DNA of 64,000 bases. Source: Macquaria australasica. Its lineage: Eukaryota; Chordata; Actinopteri; Centrarchiformes; Percichthyidae. A model generated the notes under the pieces. The model did no database searches. It saw nothing but the letters and a program-made list of their open reading frames with translations, and was not told the origin of the DNA. Made by a program: the position numbers and the translations under genes. The stretch is taken from positions 1-64,000 of the forward strand of contig SEMN01000261.1 of assembly GCA_005408345.1 (NCBI GenBank). Reading direction: 5' to 3'. Of the stretch, positions 21,101-33,770 are shown piece by piece (the stretch's first letter is position 1; each line of letters starts with the position of its first letter).

Positions 21101-22709
21101 TTTGAAACAATTGTACCTGCTAATTCCAGGTCGTTCTGAAGCTCTCCACAAGTGGTCCTTGGCTCTTGGACAACTCTCCTGATAATTCTTTTCACTCTTC
21201 TGTCAGAAATCTTGCGAGGAGCACCTGGTCGTGGCCGGTTTATGGTGAAATGATGTTCTTTCCATTTCTGAATTATGGCCCCAACAGTGCTCACTGGAAC
21301 ATTCAGAAGTTTAGAAATCCTTCTGTAACCCATGCCATCAGTATGTTTTGCAACAATAAGGTAGCGAAGGTCTTGAGAAAGCTCTTTGCTTTTACCCATC
21401 ATGAGGTGTTTCTTATGAGACACCTTTTTATAGGCCATCAGTTGGGACTGAACCAGCTGATATTAATTTGCACTGACAAGGGGCAGGATTGCTTTCTAAT
21501 TACTGATAGATTTCAGCTGGTGTCTTGGCGTTCCATGCACCTCCTTTATTCATGTGTTCAATACTTTTTCCCTGTCATTTCACATTATTACACATAACTT
21601 AATTTATGGACATCTATGGTTTGATTTCTTTGCGTGTGTGGATTGCATGGGTTGTTGCTGACATTTGGTGAAAGTGTGTGTGTGTATGTATGTATATATA
21701 TTAGTAGTTGACTCAGTCAGACAGTGTGACAGGGGGTTGATGTATACTTATTTGTTGATTACAGGCAAAGCTGAAGTACTACACCAAGTTCCTGTTTGTC
21801 CGGGACCCCTTTGTCCGTCTCATCTCCGCCTACAGAGACAAGTTCCAGCGACACAATGAGTACTTCTATCAAAACTTTTCCCGGGACATTCTGCGCCTGT
21901 ATGGCGACCAGACTGATCCACCACAGACAGTGGACGAGGCGTTTGCATCCGGTGTGCGCCCCTCATTCTACAACTTTATTCAGTACCTGCTGGACCCGCA
22001 GACAGAGAAGAAGAACCCCTTTGAACCCCACTGGAGGCAGATGCACCGCCTGTGCCACCCCTGCCTCATACAGTAAGGCCATATTTGCCAGCAGGGCTGT
22101 AAAGGTCATGTCCTCTGTGCTGTTTCTGAACATTTGTAGTTTATTGACCTGAGGAGGAACTACCATTCTATAAATGCACACAAATTACACGTTGTTTTTG
22201 TACAAGCTGATTCTAATATTTTTTTAACACTGATGCAGAAAGATCCAGACTTTTAGTCTCTAGGATGGGTCAAGCTCCAAAAACCCTGGACTTCCCATAA
22301 TGCAACTATATGTCTTCACAGGCTGAATAGTACTTCTCATGATGAATAAACTTGGTGTGTAAAATTGTTGGAATGCCCCTTTAACATCCACAAATGACCA
22401 ATTAGTTCAATGTTAATGTTAATGCTTATTTCACTTGTAATTTGATGCTGGTTTGTTTAACTTCTCAGGTACGATTTTGTTGGCCATCAGGAGACTCTTC
22501 AGGAGGATGCTGAGCAGCTGCTGAAGCTCTTAAAGCTGGAGGACGACATTAAGTTCCCTCCTTCCTATGAAAACATGACCTCCTCTGGTTCTGTGTTGGA
22601 CTGGTTCAGAACAGTGCCCCTAGAGGACAGGAGGAAGCTGTACAAGCTCTATGAGGGGGACTTCAGGCTTTTTGGCTACAGAAAGCCTGATGAATTGCTT
22701 AATGGTTGA
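17979..22709 (+). CDS. chst12-like: Carbohydrate sulfotransferase, CHST12-like, copy 2
   Basis: Coding exons are 17979-18078, 19231-19406, 19679-19822, 21765-22072 and 22469-22709, giving 322 residues. Exon 2 starts at 17951 with 28 nt of leader, so the ATG is the first in the exon. Features are as in copy 1: an N-terminal signal anchor, the PAPS 5' loop PKVACTNWKR at 91-100, the 3' motif RDPFVRLISAYRDK at 153-166, and C-terminal CHST12-type signatures. The exon proteins are the same except Asn at residue 120 (Asp in copy 1). Intron 2 has gained a TTAA element and intron 4 a Tc1 element, but every splice site is intact. The enzyme is expected to 4-O-sulfate GalNAc in chondroitin-type chains in the Golgi. 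It is convergent with the semaphorin gene. Confidence 0.94.
18100..18141. repeat. (GT)n microsatellite, intron 2 of copy 2
   Basis: Pure GT run of about 20 units, longer than the homologous array in copy 1. Confidence 0.9.
18405..19178. mobile_element. Non-autonomous piggyBac-type element (774 bp) flanked by TTAA
   Basis: It begins AGGTGGGGTATGCAG and ends CTGCC-like TGCCTACCCCAGCT, giving imperfect terminal inverted repeats of about 14 bp. TTAA lies on both sides (18401-18404 and 19179-19182). The left arm has the empty site with a single TTAA (CATTTTAAGTAAAG in reverse complement). The 148-codon ORF at 18668-19114 has no transposase features. This is a direct before/after pair for the insertion. 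Confidence 0.88.
19490..19665. repeat. Fish dispersed repeat in intron 3 of copy 2
   Basis: Same family and position as 9990-10165 in the other arm. Confidence 0.7.
20185..21674 (-). mobile_element. Tc1-like transposon in intron 4 of copy 2, one end truncated
   Basis: The left end is CAGCGGGTAAAATAAGTATT after a TA. A long inverted repeat (about 200 bp at left, 20185-20400) is matched by about 125 bp at the right (21548-21674), whose outermost ~85 bp are lost into a GT microsatellite. The minus-strand transposase starts at 21438 (KSKELSQDLRYLIVAKHTDG) with HTH segments and a GRPRPGAP-like hook (NRPRPGAPRKISDRR). It shifts frame near 20980 and continues with the first catalytic region WSDETKIELFGCHNTHHVW. 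It then stops at about 20711. The remaining DDE part (20440-20700) is present but out of frame. Inactive, but possibly mobilisable only if both ends were present. Confidence 0.9.
20711..21438 (-). pseudogene. Broken Tc1 transposase within 20185-21674
   Basis: Two overlapping open pieces on the minus strand, 21438-20971 and 20986-20711, are joined by a frameshift. The first has the DNA-binding domains and the second the early DDE domain. A stop follows LDKNLPGC. The final third, with the second Asp and the SPDLNP-type motif, lies downstream in another frame. Confidence 0.8.
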
Positions 22710-23063
22710 GTGAAGTCATGATTTGCTCCAATCTTCCCTATGCAGCCAGTGAGCGTAGAAACCACAACATTTACCTCTGAGCAAAGAGCAATCACCAAGA
22801 TGTTATGCAGACAAATCATGATAAGGAAATGACAAATATCTGACTAACTGGGTTGCTCAAATACGGGAATTAAAAGCACTGTGGATACATACCGGCTTTG
22901 TTCATGCATTTGTCTACTAATCTCCAGCTCTTCTACACTACTGAAATCTAGACTGTCCATCTCATAAATATGTAGTGAGGTATGTCATTTTCAACTCAAT
23001 TTACCTCCACTGTTAGAGTGATGAACTTCACTTCTTTGTCAACATAGTTGGCTGAAAGCATCA

Positions 23064-23069
23064 AATAAA
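23064..23069 (+). promoter_or_regulatory. Poly(A) signal AATAAA of sulfotransferase copy 2
   Basis: Lies 355 bp after the stop codon. The inverted-repeat homology ends just before it, so copy 1 does not carry this signal. Confidence 0.6.
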
Positions 23070-23179
23070 TGAGAAACAAAGTTTTGATTTCATGCATGTT
23101 TCCAGACACGGTGCATGTCCGTACTTAAATTGTCAATTTTTTTTCCTGTTTTCAAATATTTTAAAAAATCTATAACAAT

Positions 23180-23570
23180 ACATTTACAATGTAAAAAAAC
23201 AGTAATGTAAAAGGTACCATTCAAAATGACGAACCCACAGAGAATTATAACACAACTCTGCAGTTCCCTCTTATATGGAGCCTATTTAGCCTCTTTTAGC
23301 TAGTTGTTTTAGTTTTACGTCCTGTAACTTCACTGTTTTGGTTCACTCTTACCGCTCATATCACCGTCATCTGTAGCAGCACAATGCAGCAGTTTGCAGT
23401 GAAAAAGCTCTGATAAGCTCTGATAAACCCTCTGTGCTCTACCTGCCTCGAACCAAACGGCACACAGACAAAGTTAGTGACTAGCAATTTCAGCCGCAAA
23501 AGAGACAAACTTTCCCCCAGAATCGGAGCTAAAAGGAGAGTCGGTATTAGATTTCACTTTTACTTAGAGG
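23180..23570. repeat. Fish dispersed repeat
   Basis: Contains ACAACTCTGCAGTTCCCTCT, then TTAGCTAGTTGTTTTAGTTT and TCATATCACCGTCATCTGTA. Related pieces occur at 6900-7240 and 32030-32180. Multiple short overlapping ORFs here are not genes. Confidence 0.65.
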
Positions 23571-24691
23571 CTTGGTTCATTTCTGGGGAGGTAAAAGAAG
23601 CACACGCCACCATTTGTTTCAATTCAGATATCTGACATTGGAACAGTGAAACCAGCTTAACAGCAACTTTTTTAGGCTTTATTACAAAACATGACAAAAA
23701 CAATAAGTTTTTATGTTGAAATCCACACTCACAAAACAAGGTGATGGGGGCTTTGTGTCTGGCAAGGTCCATTAGGCAAGGCTGAAATGAATATCACATC
23801 CTTTGAAAATGATCTGGCATCTGTCTCAGTGATGTAAAATGTGAACAGTTACAGATCTGGGCAGGGCAGCTGTCAGTTACTTCCATCTGCTGTGCATCAT
23901 GAACTTTCCACACTGACATATATCTGATGGGCGACCATCAACCCTATCATCCTCTTGACCTCTGTGGCAGTGTAGGCAGGTACAGCCCCGTCAGTCACTG
24001 TAGCCCATCTGACGGCTCTGCAGTGAATTTATTGTTCTTTAGTCTTTGACAGTGACATCTCTGTTTGAAGCCCAGGTCTGGTGCAGTCTGACTGGACAGT
24101 CTATGGCTAAGCAGTCCTTTGGTGCTTTATGACCCATCAAGGTCTGGGATTTGAGTGGTGTGTCAGAGAGAGGAATAGAAATAGAGAGACAGAGAGGTGC
24201 TGAGAGATTCAAAGTGCACTTTTCTGTTGCAGTGCCATCAGAAGAAGAGAATGAGAGAGCAAACAACAGAAGTTAAGGAGAAAGACAATATGGCTTTTCC
24301 ATGTCTACACGTGGACATTTCATCTTTGATTCTTTGTAACATTTAAATTGCGTGATATTGCGCTGAGATCCATGTCCACAGTCAAGTTCAGACTGCTTAT
24401 ATTTACATTTTATATTTACATCCGGCACATTTATTTAGCTGTGGCTCTCATCCTGAGTGACTCAACACTCTAATATGTTTTCTGTCTTGCAGTTCTCTCC
24501 AAACGTAACATGTCTCTCTCGCATGCTTAGAGATAAACTTATAATATATTTCTCATATATCTGTAGTCTCTCTTCATGCCACAGCTCCCATCCAAAGGCA
24601 TTTGGCAGTAGCCATTTTGCATTTCTCCCAGTATTCAGTTTATTTGGAGAATGCAAAATGGTGCAATCAATAGTATATTTATATCACCTTT
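23571..24691. other. Intergenic / 3' UTR region between sulfotransferase copy 2 and the semaphorin
   Basis: No coding exon. On the minus strand, AATAAA (TTTATT at 24430-24435) lies 257 bp beyond the semaphorin stop and is a candidate poly(A) signal. The two genes are tail to tail across this gap. Confidence 0.6.
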
Positions 24692-25411
24692 TCATATTGA
24701 ACTTTCTTCACACTTAGCTAATGGGGCTGGTGATTTAAACATAGGAAAGCTAGCCAACTCCTCCTCTAGTCCTTTTATCACTTCCCCCACCCCGTCCCCC
24801 AGCCCCTCATCCACCTCGTCCCCCTCCCCCAACTCCCTCTTTACCCCTTCGGGCATCCCCCTCTCCCCCGTCCTTCCATCCAGCATGTCTGCAGCTAAAA
24901 TTTCTGCGAACTTCAGCCCGCTGCTGCTTGTGTTGCAGTTGGTGTACAGGGAATTCCCATGGCCATTGCTGGAGTTGCTGTGGATCAGGGTGCCGCTGTA
25001 GCTGTTGCCAATGTGACCACCATTACCCTGGTTGCTGAGGAGAGTTGTAGTCGTGGTTGTGGTCGCTGTCCCGTTACGTTTTTCTGTCAATCTGAATCCC
25101 TCGGACATCAGGCTGGCACTGCTAGGGGACTGTGGCGTGGCTGAGGAACCAAGCAAGTCCCGCCCCTTCTCTGATGACAGCGAATTATCTGGCAGGTGGT
25201 GGCCCTGGCGGCCAATGCTGTGCCGACGGGTGACGAAGTAGAGGAGAAATGCACCTAACACTAAACCCATGCAGAAGAAAAGGATGTAGATGGCCAGGAC
25301 GTGACGACCTCCTGCTGTCGCCACTGTTCCTCCAGCACTGGGGCCTTCTAGTGTCAGCTGATAGGCTGCTCTGCGGCAGGGGGTGGGGTCTCTGATACCT
25401 GGTCCCGCCTC
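24692..25411 (-). CDS. Semaphorin terminal exon: membrane span and cytoplasmic tail
   Basis: Sub-annotation. 239 residues plus stop, following a CTACTCTAG acceptor. The membrane helix is LAIYILFFCMGLVLGAFLLY, followed by VTRRH as stop-transfer. The tail of about 180 residues is rich in Ser, Gly and Asn, contains a run of seven Thr, then an acidic Gly/Glu/Val segment (GEGDEVDEGLGDGVGEVIKG). It ends KCEESSI, a class I PDZ-binding motif. The tail is longer than I would expect for most mammalian class 4 members. Confidence 0.93.
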   Translation of the reverse strand, partial: EAGPGIRDPTPCRRAAYQLTLEGPSAGGTVATAGGRHVLAIYILFFCMGLVLGAFLLYFVTRRHSIGRQGHHLPDNSLSSEKGRDLLGSSATPQSPSSASLMSEGFRLTEKRNGTATTTTTTTLLSNQGNGGHIGNSYSGTLIHSNSSNGHGNSLYTNCNTSSSGLKFAEILAADMLDGRTGERGMPEGVKRELGEGDEVDEGLGDGVGEVIKGLEEELASFPMFKSPAPLAKCEESSI

Positions 25412-28400
25412 CTAGAGTAGAGTGACGGGACATGGAAAAAGAGAGAGTTGTTTTGATCTGTTTGAGTTTCCCCTTTTTAAATCACATGCAGCTGACAGTT
25501 AACAATAACATATATTTTATAAATAAAAGAAAACAGAATAAAAAAAGCATCTAAGATTTGCACATCAGCTGTGTTTAGAGATCAAATATTTACAGCTAAC
25601 ACACTAGCTGCCCTGAAAATTGCCTGACTCATTTATTACTTTATATTAGCAGGAAATAGTAGAACAGGGTAAATTTGCTCCTGTGAGCAAAGTTTCTGTA
25701 GGTTTTGCCTGTGTACCTGGCACGTGCAGATGTATTTTCCCAGGCTGTCCTCTGTGACAGTCACCTCCAGGTCAGAGTGGTGCTGCCTGGTGTGTCTGTG
25801 GGGAGGATGCTCCCAGCTACAGGGCCTGGGAGACAGCTGGACACATGGCAACAGGATGCGCAGACCCACAGAAACTCGCAGCTCCCTGATGGACGGGGTG
25901 CAACGCCCTGGAGGAGGCGACAAGCAGGGAGACAGAAGAGAGATGAATGACAGAGAAACAGACACATAGAGATATAGAAACAGTCAAGGAAGTGTACTTT
26001 TGTTTGCAAATATATTACACAGGAGGATCATTTACATAATCTGTGATCTCCACATTAAAGTATAAAAATGAGATACACTTACCCTCTTCAATATCACACT
26101 TTCTCAAGGCATTGTCTACCATATCACCTGGACCAGGCCTGGACACACACACAAAATGGAGTCACACATTTGCATCAAAGTTTTAGTAGGAACAGAGATC
26201 CTTCAAATAATCGATTAGTCTGTCAACAGGTAGTTAAGTCCCAATATTGATAACTGATAAAGTGATTAATTCACAGAAATTGCAAAGATTTTTTGGGTTT
26301 TATGCGATTGTTGATGGTTTTATTTCTCTGTCATTTTTTGCTGTTGGTTACACTAAATAATTTTAATACTTTACTGCTAACTTGTGATGGGTTTTTTGTC
26401 TTTATTTTTGTCATTTTATGATTTTATTTTTTTATAAATGATTGGTTTATGTTTTACTATTTGTTAGCAGTAGTAAAAACATGATGCGACAGACAACTAT
26501 TGTTAAATGTAAAGGTAACAGGTGTGTTTCCTACATTACTACATTGTTTTCTTACTACATTACTCTTAACTAAAAAAAAAAGTGCTAAGGAGAATCTTGG
26601 TCATTTTTAAAGGTTCGAAACAAAATACACAATCATTAATGAACATGCTATAAAGAAAAATGGGTCCGTTTTTATACATAACTAAACCATTCTCTGACCC
26701 TGTGCTGCCGCTGTCTGCCTTTGCTTTTTAGTTTTGGAAGTCTTCCACTTCATTGTGATATTCCTGTAGTACTCACTCCTCTGTTGTGGGGCTGCAGGCT
26801 TCTTTCTCTGTGCTCCACACACAGCCCAGTCCTCTGGCTCTGGCACACACCTCACAGCTGGGATACAGAGCGCAGCCTTCAGCCTGGACACGAGCCAGAG
26901 ACAGAGGGCTGCCCACCAGAGCCCGGCCCTGGAAACACAGGGAACCATAACATAAATAACATAACATGATATGACATGACATAACATCACATAAGTGTGT
27001 GAATAAATGTGCAAATGCTCTACCTGGTGCAGTAATATATTGTTGACAGGCTCCTGTGAGGTGAACAGAGGAATCTCCTGCAGTAAGGTGGTGTTCTGGC
27101 CCACTACTGCCACCCGGTGGAGCTCCCCACGATCTGCAACACACACACACACAAAAAAACCACACATGAACAAGCAATCTAATCTTTTATCAAAAAGTTA
27201 ATTTATTTTTGTTTTATTTACAATATTTAAATTTGTTTATTTCCTATCAAAATTTATTTACATCATTTGACTAAGGGTATAAAATTTTGATTGATATCCA
27301 AAGTATTAAATCTGCCATGTTCATTATCTATTTTTACATGTCCAGAGAGAAATATTGCCCAGAAAATGATCTACCGTTTTTTTTTTAACAACCCGTAAGT
27401 CATCTGAGAACGCACAACGCACTTCAAATTAAGATTAATTTGTTTTTCTATCTCAGTTCAACTTTCATCTGCATTAACTCTAGTTTTGACTGCCAGTTTT
27501 GAGTTGATCTCTTTACATTTTCTTGTTATTCCTGCCTCCTCCTCTCCTCACCTGTCCCAAGGTGCAGCACTGCTCCTCTCTGCCCCTCTCCGCTGCCCGT
27601 CTGCGTTACAGCCAGCTTGGTGTATCTGATTCCCTTCCGGACCAACAGGGGCGCTGCAGTGACACTGTTCTCCATCAGGGGGTGGTCCCTCACGAAGGTC
27701 AACACCTTGTCGGGAAGTTTCAGGGAGGACTCGAAACCCTCAGCCTTCAAGGCATTGCTCAAACACTGAAAAATGTGGAGGGAAAAAAAGGCATTTATAT
27801 TATAGTAGAATGTAGTGAAAAGCATTGTAAAAAGTAGAGGTGGTGATGGTACATGTGCAGTAGTTATGTGGTTGTACGGTTTAGTACCTGGCCAGGCCTT
27901 GGTGTGGGGACAGGTTCAGGGTTGATCCAGTTCTCGCAGGTCTTCTTCAGCTCTTTAAAGGGACCGTCCATCACTTTGCTGATGTCAGACAGACTGAAAA
28001 CACACACTGCTGATAACTCTTCACGCTCCCTAAGAAAGAGAAAAAGAACGGTTAACATTAAGCCACGATGTTGCTACTTTTGGAGGGGAAAAAAAGGCAA
28101 AAAGTCATATCAAGAGTTAATTTCTGAGGATGTTTATCCTTTATTCCCTCTCTTGACCAAAGTTAGATGAGAAGATCGATACCACATTCATGCTGTGTAC
28201 AGTAAATATGAAGCTACAGCCGGCAGGAGGTTAGCTTAGCTTAGCATAAAGACAGGAAATGGGGAAACAGCTAGTCTGGCCCTGTCTTGTAGTCACTGAG
28301 ACGTTCTGAATATTTGTTCAAAAAGAGGACATCTTATTTTAGAAAACTACACATATGCCTGTAATATTGAGTCAATGTACAGTCACCATATATGGAGGGA

Positions 28401-29954
28401 AAACCAAAGATCTGTCATCATTGCTCTCTCTATACTTCTGCTCCCCCTGCCTCCCTTATCAATCCCTCCTTCTCTCATTTTATAGCTGACAGTTATTTTC
28501 AGTGACCACTACAACAGAAAAACAACGTATTAAATTGTCAATATTCCAATATCACATGAGAGAGAAGTTTCTTTCACCCCTGCTTGTTCCTCAGCTTACC
28601 ACTGGGAGGTGAACAGTCCGTAGAAGTGTGTGCTGCTGGGGTCGCCTGGTGTGTGTTGCGTGGTGAAAACATCAGTTAGGATGTTGTAGCGCTGACCGCT
28701 GGGTTTGTCCTCACACACCAGCTCGGCCTTGAGGAAGGTGGTCCAGCGTCGCTGCAGAGTCTTCATCCCTCCCACATCAGACTGAACAGACAGGGGGAGA
28801 AAGGTTAAGCCCACCGGTGGATTCACACCAGGCGATGAATCAGTCAATCAGCCAATCATTCAATCAAGACGCTGGGTTACCTTGCAGACTCGTGCCACCC
28901 TGGGCACTTTGACTTTGGTGTAGAGGTCATACTCTTTGGCCACCTCAGTGAAGAAGAAGTAGATTTTGTCATCGTCACCTGTCGGGTTGCTGTCTGCAGA
29001 TTGTTCTATGAAGGCTGAGCTCACAAACTCTGGGTCTGAGAAAGACACACACACAAAGGTAATTTCAAGTGGAGATGTGTTTGTGTTGGAGAGTCTGTGC
29101 ATGTCAACATATGTGGATATGGGGCTTTACAAGTGTGTGCAAGCGTGCATGTGTGTCTCACCACTCAGCCAGTTGATGGACCGTTCAGTCCGGATGCGCT
29201 CCTGCTCAGGGCCCGTTGCCCGGGAGATGTCGAACAACGTTCCCAGGAAGTTACTGGTGGCTGCTGTGTATAGGGTACCACCTAGACAAAAGAGAGAGAA
29301 TCAAGTGAGTTTGATTTAAATCTTGTTGCTTTACTTGTGTGTGTGTTGTCTGATCAACCAGACAACACACAAACAAGTAGGTCAATCAGTCAGTCAAACA
29401 TTCAGCAGTACTGTCCCACCTGCCATAACAGCTGTGTAGTGCTGACTGGGCTCAAAGGGACACTTGCCCTTCCCCGTCTCCATCTTCACCCCTCCGTCCT
29501 CGGCTTTCTCCAGGGTGAAGGAGGAGAGCTCCTGGAGGATGACAGGAAAAGAGAGGGAGAAGTTAGAACTACAAGGGCAACACTGAATTGCCATATGAAT
29601 AATGGTAATTATGTAGATTATTCTTTTTTCACAGCTGTCTTGCGTTTGATTGTCCTCTAAATGAATTAGAAAAAAAAATCTCTGGTTTCAATTTGATCTC
29701 TTCAGGTCATCTGCTTAAAATGTCACTATAATCGACTCTAATTATGTTCTTTTATGCTAAAAGCTTTAGTGACTTTAGTGCTCAAAGTACCTTCTGGAAA
29801 ATGTCACTCGCAACAAAACATCTAAAAGCTTTTGTTGGTTGACTGGCACCAAACATTTTTCTAATAATTACTGAGGAAAAGTGTGTGAGTGGAGTCTGAA
29901 AAAGACAAAAAAAGTGTAAATGTGAATATCTTCACTACAGTGGTAGCATAACAG

Positions 29955-30027
<73 letters not shown>

Positions 30028-30203
30028 TTCTTCCTGTCCCTTTGGTGAAGGACTCGGGTGTGAATGAGTGTGGGAGCTTGTCACAGAGATTAATTTGCAG
30101 CTTTTAATGCACATAGTGTAGGTGTAAACACACACAGATACACATGTACAGGGAGACGCATGCAAGCCAACATACACCAGTTTGGAATTACAGTGTGCTG
30201 CAG

Positions 30204-30268
<65 letters not shown>

Positions 30269-32783
30269 GATGTGACAGATCATAAGATCCTGAGGCATAG
30301 ATCTGCCCTATAATGTCTCACTCACATATAAATTCACATATGCAAACACGGACTAACAGGGGGAAGGCCTCACTCACACACACACACACACACATACACA
30401 CAAACTAACCAGGAAGGCACACTGGGGGTCGAAGGCGTAGGTGCCACACACGTAGATGCGTCCGTCGCCCAGAAACTCCAGCAGACGGATGTAGTTGTGG
30501 CAGTCAACCTGCAGGGGGAGACAAACAGCCAGAAATAAAGACAAGCCAAAAGACTTTTTACATCCAGATTCAATTTTGGAAATTAGGAAAAAAATGTTTT
30601 AGTGTTTACTGTATATGTATCCATTTATTACATTTTGCTTTAGATTATCAGATTAACAGTCTGGCTCATGTAAAAGAGGAGGTTCACTTTCCGTTACCAT
30701 AAAAATGATTAACTTGATACATGATAAAATATACAATGTCTAACATATATAACTGTAACAACATTTCTGAAGATAATTATATATGTTCACATATATTATA
30801 TCTTTCAGAATTTTTATTTATTTATTTATAGCTAAAAACTTTAGTGCTGCATAACTTTATCAGACTAGGTTTCACAAATCTTATAAAGTAGATATATCTA
30901 GTTTTAGACACCAAATCATGTCTGTTTTTGTCCATAAACAGAAGTGGTGCCATATTAACCACACTGAGCTTTAGGAGAAAGATTGGAGTGGATTCTGAGA
31001 ACAGCTGGAGTATCAATGATTCTGATTGGAAATTGGAGACCCCCACTGCTGGGACAGACACTTGAGACCCCCATTGCTACCAGCAGAGACCATCCATGCT
31101 AACTCACACTAACACAGGCATGCAAACTGCAACTTAAGCCCACTCATTTTCATGCATAAATAATACACAAAAAAACACACTTATGTGCTCCTTTGTAGGT
31201 CTCATAAATCTCATAGATGGTGTATTTGTTGAGCTCCCTTATCTTTCCTCTCTTTACACGCGCATGTTCAGTCCGCAGCTGTCATGGAAAAACACCTCCA
31301 TTGTCCCTCCCCAGTTACCATGAAACCACGACGCAGGTGATTTTTAGTGAGCTTGTGCATGTGTGCCTTTGCGTGCCATCCTGGATGAGCTCCAGGTCTG
31401 AGTCACCTTCGCCCCAGGGACCTGATACTCTCTGATGCCCAGATCATGTCACCCAAATCAGCTCCCACCACCACACCACCAGCCCTCACACTGGTACAGC
31501 TCCACGTGAGAGAGACAGAGAGCCAGAGAGAGAGAGAAAGAGAGCTCAGGCTGGTAACAATGGGATCAGTTTGGGATTAGCTATTTCATTGGTCCAAATT
31601 AACCTCATTCATACTAATAAGCTTCATTCACAGTCTGGCATGGGGTGAATTGAACAGCTCTATTCTATTCTATTGTATTCTATGTGAGTGTGTTGGAGAT
31701 TATCATTATTATTATGTTTCCTTATGTTAAAAGCTTCCGTGACTTTAGAGCTCACTGTGGAAATTAAATATCCTGCCACCAAAACACCTCAAAGCTTTCA
31801 TGCTGACACTTACTTACTGAGAGCAATTTTGCAACAGTGGCATGATCGACTCTGAACCTTCATTCTCTCCTTCTATTGTGCACTTTATTCACTTTCTACT
31901 ACTTTCTCTCTTTTCCATCAAGAAGGTTGTTACTCCACCAGATTACACTTTTTGACACTGAACCATCTATTAGGCCTACCGTATCAAGTGAGATTACCAT
32001 AAAACACCAAGTAGATCTGTATTATTATTGTCATACAAAAGGTTGTTTTTTTCTTAAAGCTGCTATAATCAATATATTAACAATGGATCAAATGACTATG
32101 TGTGATGTGAAAGGTGCTGTTCGTAGTGACAAACCCCTCAGCCCTACGTAGCCTTTTAGTGTCTTTTAAATGTAGGTTTAAGTAGAATAGATTAAGTAAA
32201 CCAGTAAAAGCTGGTAGGTGAACTAGCTCATTTCTGTTGTCACAATACTGAAAATGTAAGTGTTCTCGCCATCAATTTTCTGTGTTACCTTTCACTCAAT
32301 TTTTCTATACCACAGTGAAATTGTGAGAATTCGTTTCCCTCTGAGAGTGCAAAAACAAGTGTTAGCCTGTGTGTTCAGTCCAAACCCTCATGTAAGATTT
32401 TAAGTGTTGAAAGGCAGCCCAAACCCATACGTATTCCATGACAGGTAAACACATTTCCAGTCAACACCAAATAATAACCACCGATGAGTCAACAGTTGTT
32501 GACATGTGAATTAACTTGAGGACATTTAATATTAGATTTCTTGTAGGCTGGGATCTGGTGGAAGTCTGGCTTTTTAGTCTCCCAAAAGACTACACATTTA
32601 TGATGTTTTGTTGTGCCTTATGATAAATGCAATGTTGACATTAAACTCCAGTGAAATACCATTTTATTTATTACAACATCCCTGATTTCCTTAGTTTAGT
32701 AACATCCTGCTGATGGCAGCGGAGCATTGTGTAACCCTGCTAACTTGCTCTGATTTGTCCTCTGAGTCTGTAGTTTTTGCATG

Positions 32784-32850
<67 letters not shown>

Positions 32851-33696
32851 ATGTCTCTCTGGGTCAACTTCAGGGTAGTCTTTGTTGGGTCTATTGTCTT
32901 GTCTCTATAATCCTCATCCATTTTCTTTCTCTCCTGCACTCCTTTCCTCTCTCTTGGTCTTGTAACAATGCTCCTTATCCTTCCTTGCTCACTCCCATCT
33001 ATCTTTCTTCCCCGTCCTGTTTCCTTCCCTCTGTCCTTCTTCCTAATCCTTCTGACTCACATGTAATCTTGTCATCAATGTTTTCTCAAAAATAAACCCC
33101 CACAACCCTCTTCTTTCCTGCCTTTATCAGTCTTTCACCTCTCTATGTCCTTACAGTGGAAAGCAGAAAACTGTGCTGATGATGATTGTATAAAATGGGT
33201 CAAAACTAATTACACTTCCCTTCTGTTAATACACTGACCTTCCATTAGCTTTGTTTATCTTTTAAATTCACCTCATTTCACTGGACTTTTTTTTCACAGG
33301 CATTTTCTGAGCATGTCTCAGGTCATTAGAGTAATCTCAGACTGAAGCTGAAGCTCTATTTCAGCCTGGTACTGCCTGGTAAACTGTCCAAACCAATGAC
33401 TCAGTAAGACATTACTCAACAAATAGTTCCAGTGTGCAGCTAGTTTACTGTAAGCACTTTGGTTGATGTCCTATTGTAGTCGAAGCGTAATGAGATGTAC
33501 AGCTTGAGTGTACAGTACGCTCTATTTAATCAGTTTCCATAGACAGTTCCTGGACATCTGTGACTTCACATTCACCCTCTCTTACTCTTACTCTCTTTCT
33601 GTCTCTACACACACACCCACACATACCCCTGATGAGGTCTTGGCATAAGTCCCAGATCTTCCCATCCAATGCCTAACAGCACGGGGTTGTGCCACA

Positions 33697-33770
<74 letters not shown>

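Larger units (their letters stand above)
17255..23050 (+). repeat. Inverted repeat B, right arm (contains sulfotransferase copy 2)
   Basis: Reverse complement of about 7240-11990. It is longer than the left arm because it carries a 774-bp TTAA element (18405-19178) and a roughly 1.5-kb Tc1 element (20185-21674). The outer edge falls about 15-20 bp before the poly(A) signal at 23064. Confidence 0.95.

Noticed and set aside
1..23050. The whole 1-23 kb block as an assembly artefact of two haplotypes
   Set aside because: Inverted orientation, interleaved order and arm-specific insertions with clean target sites make this less likely, though only long reads can exclude it.
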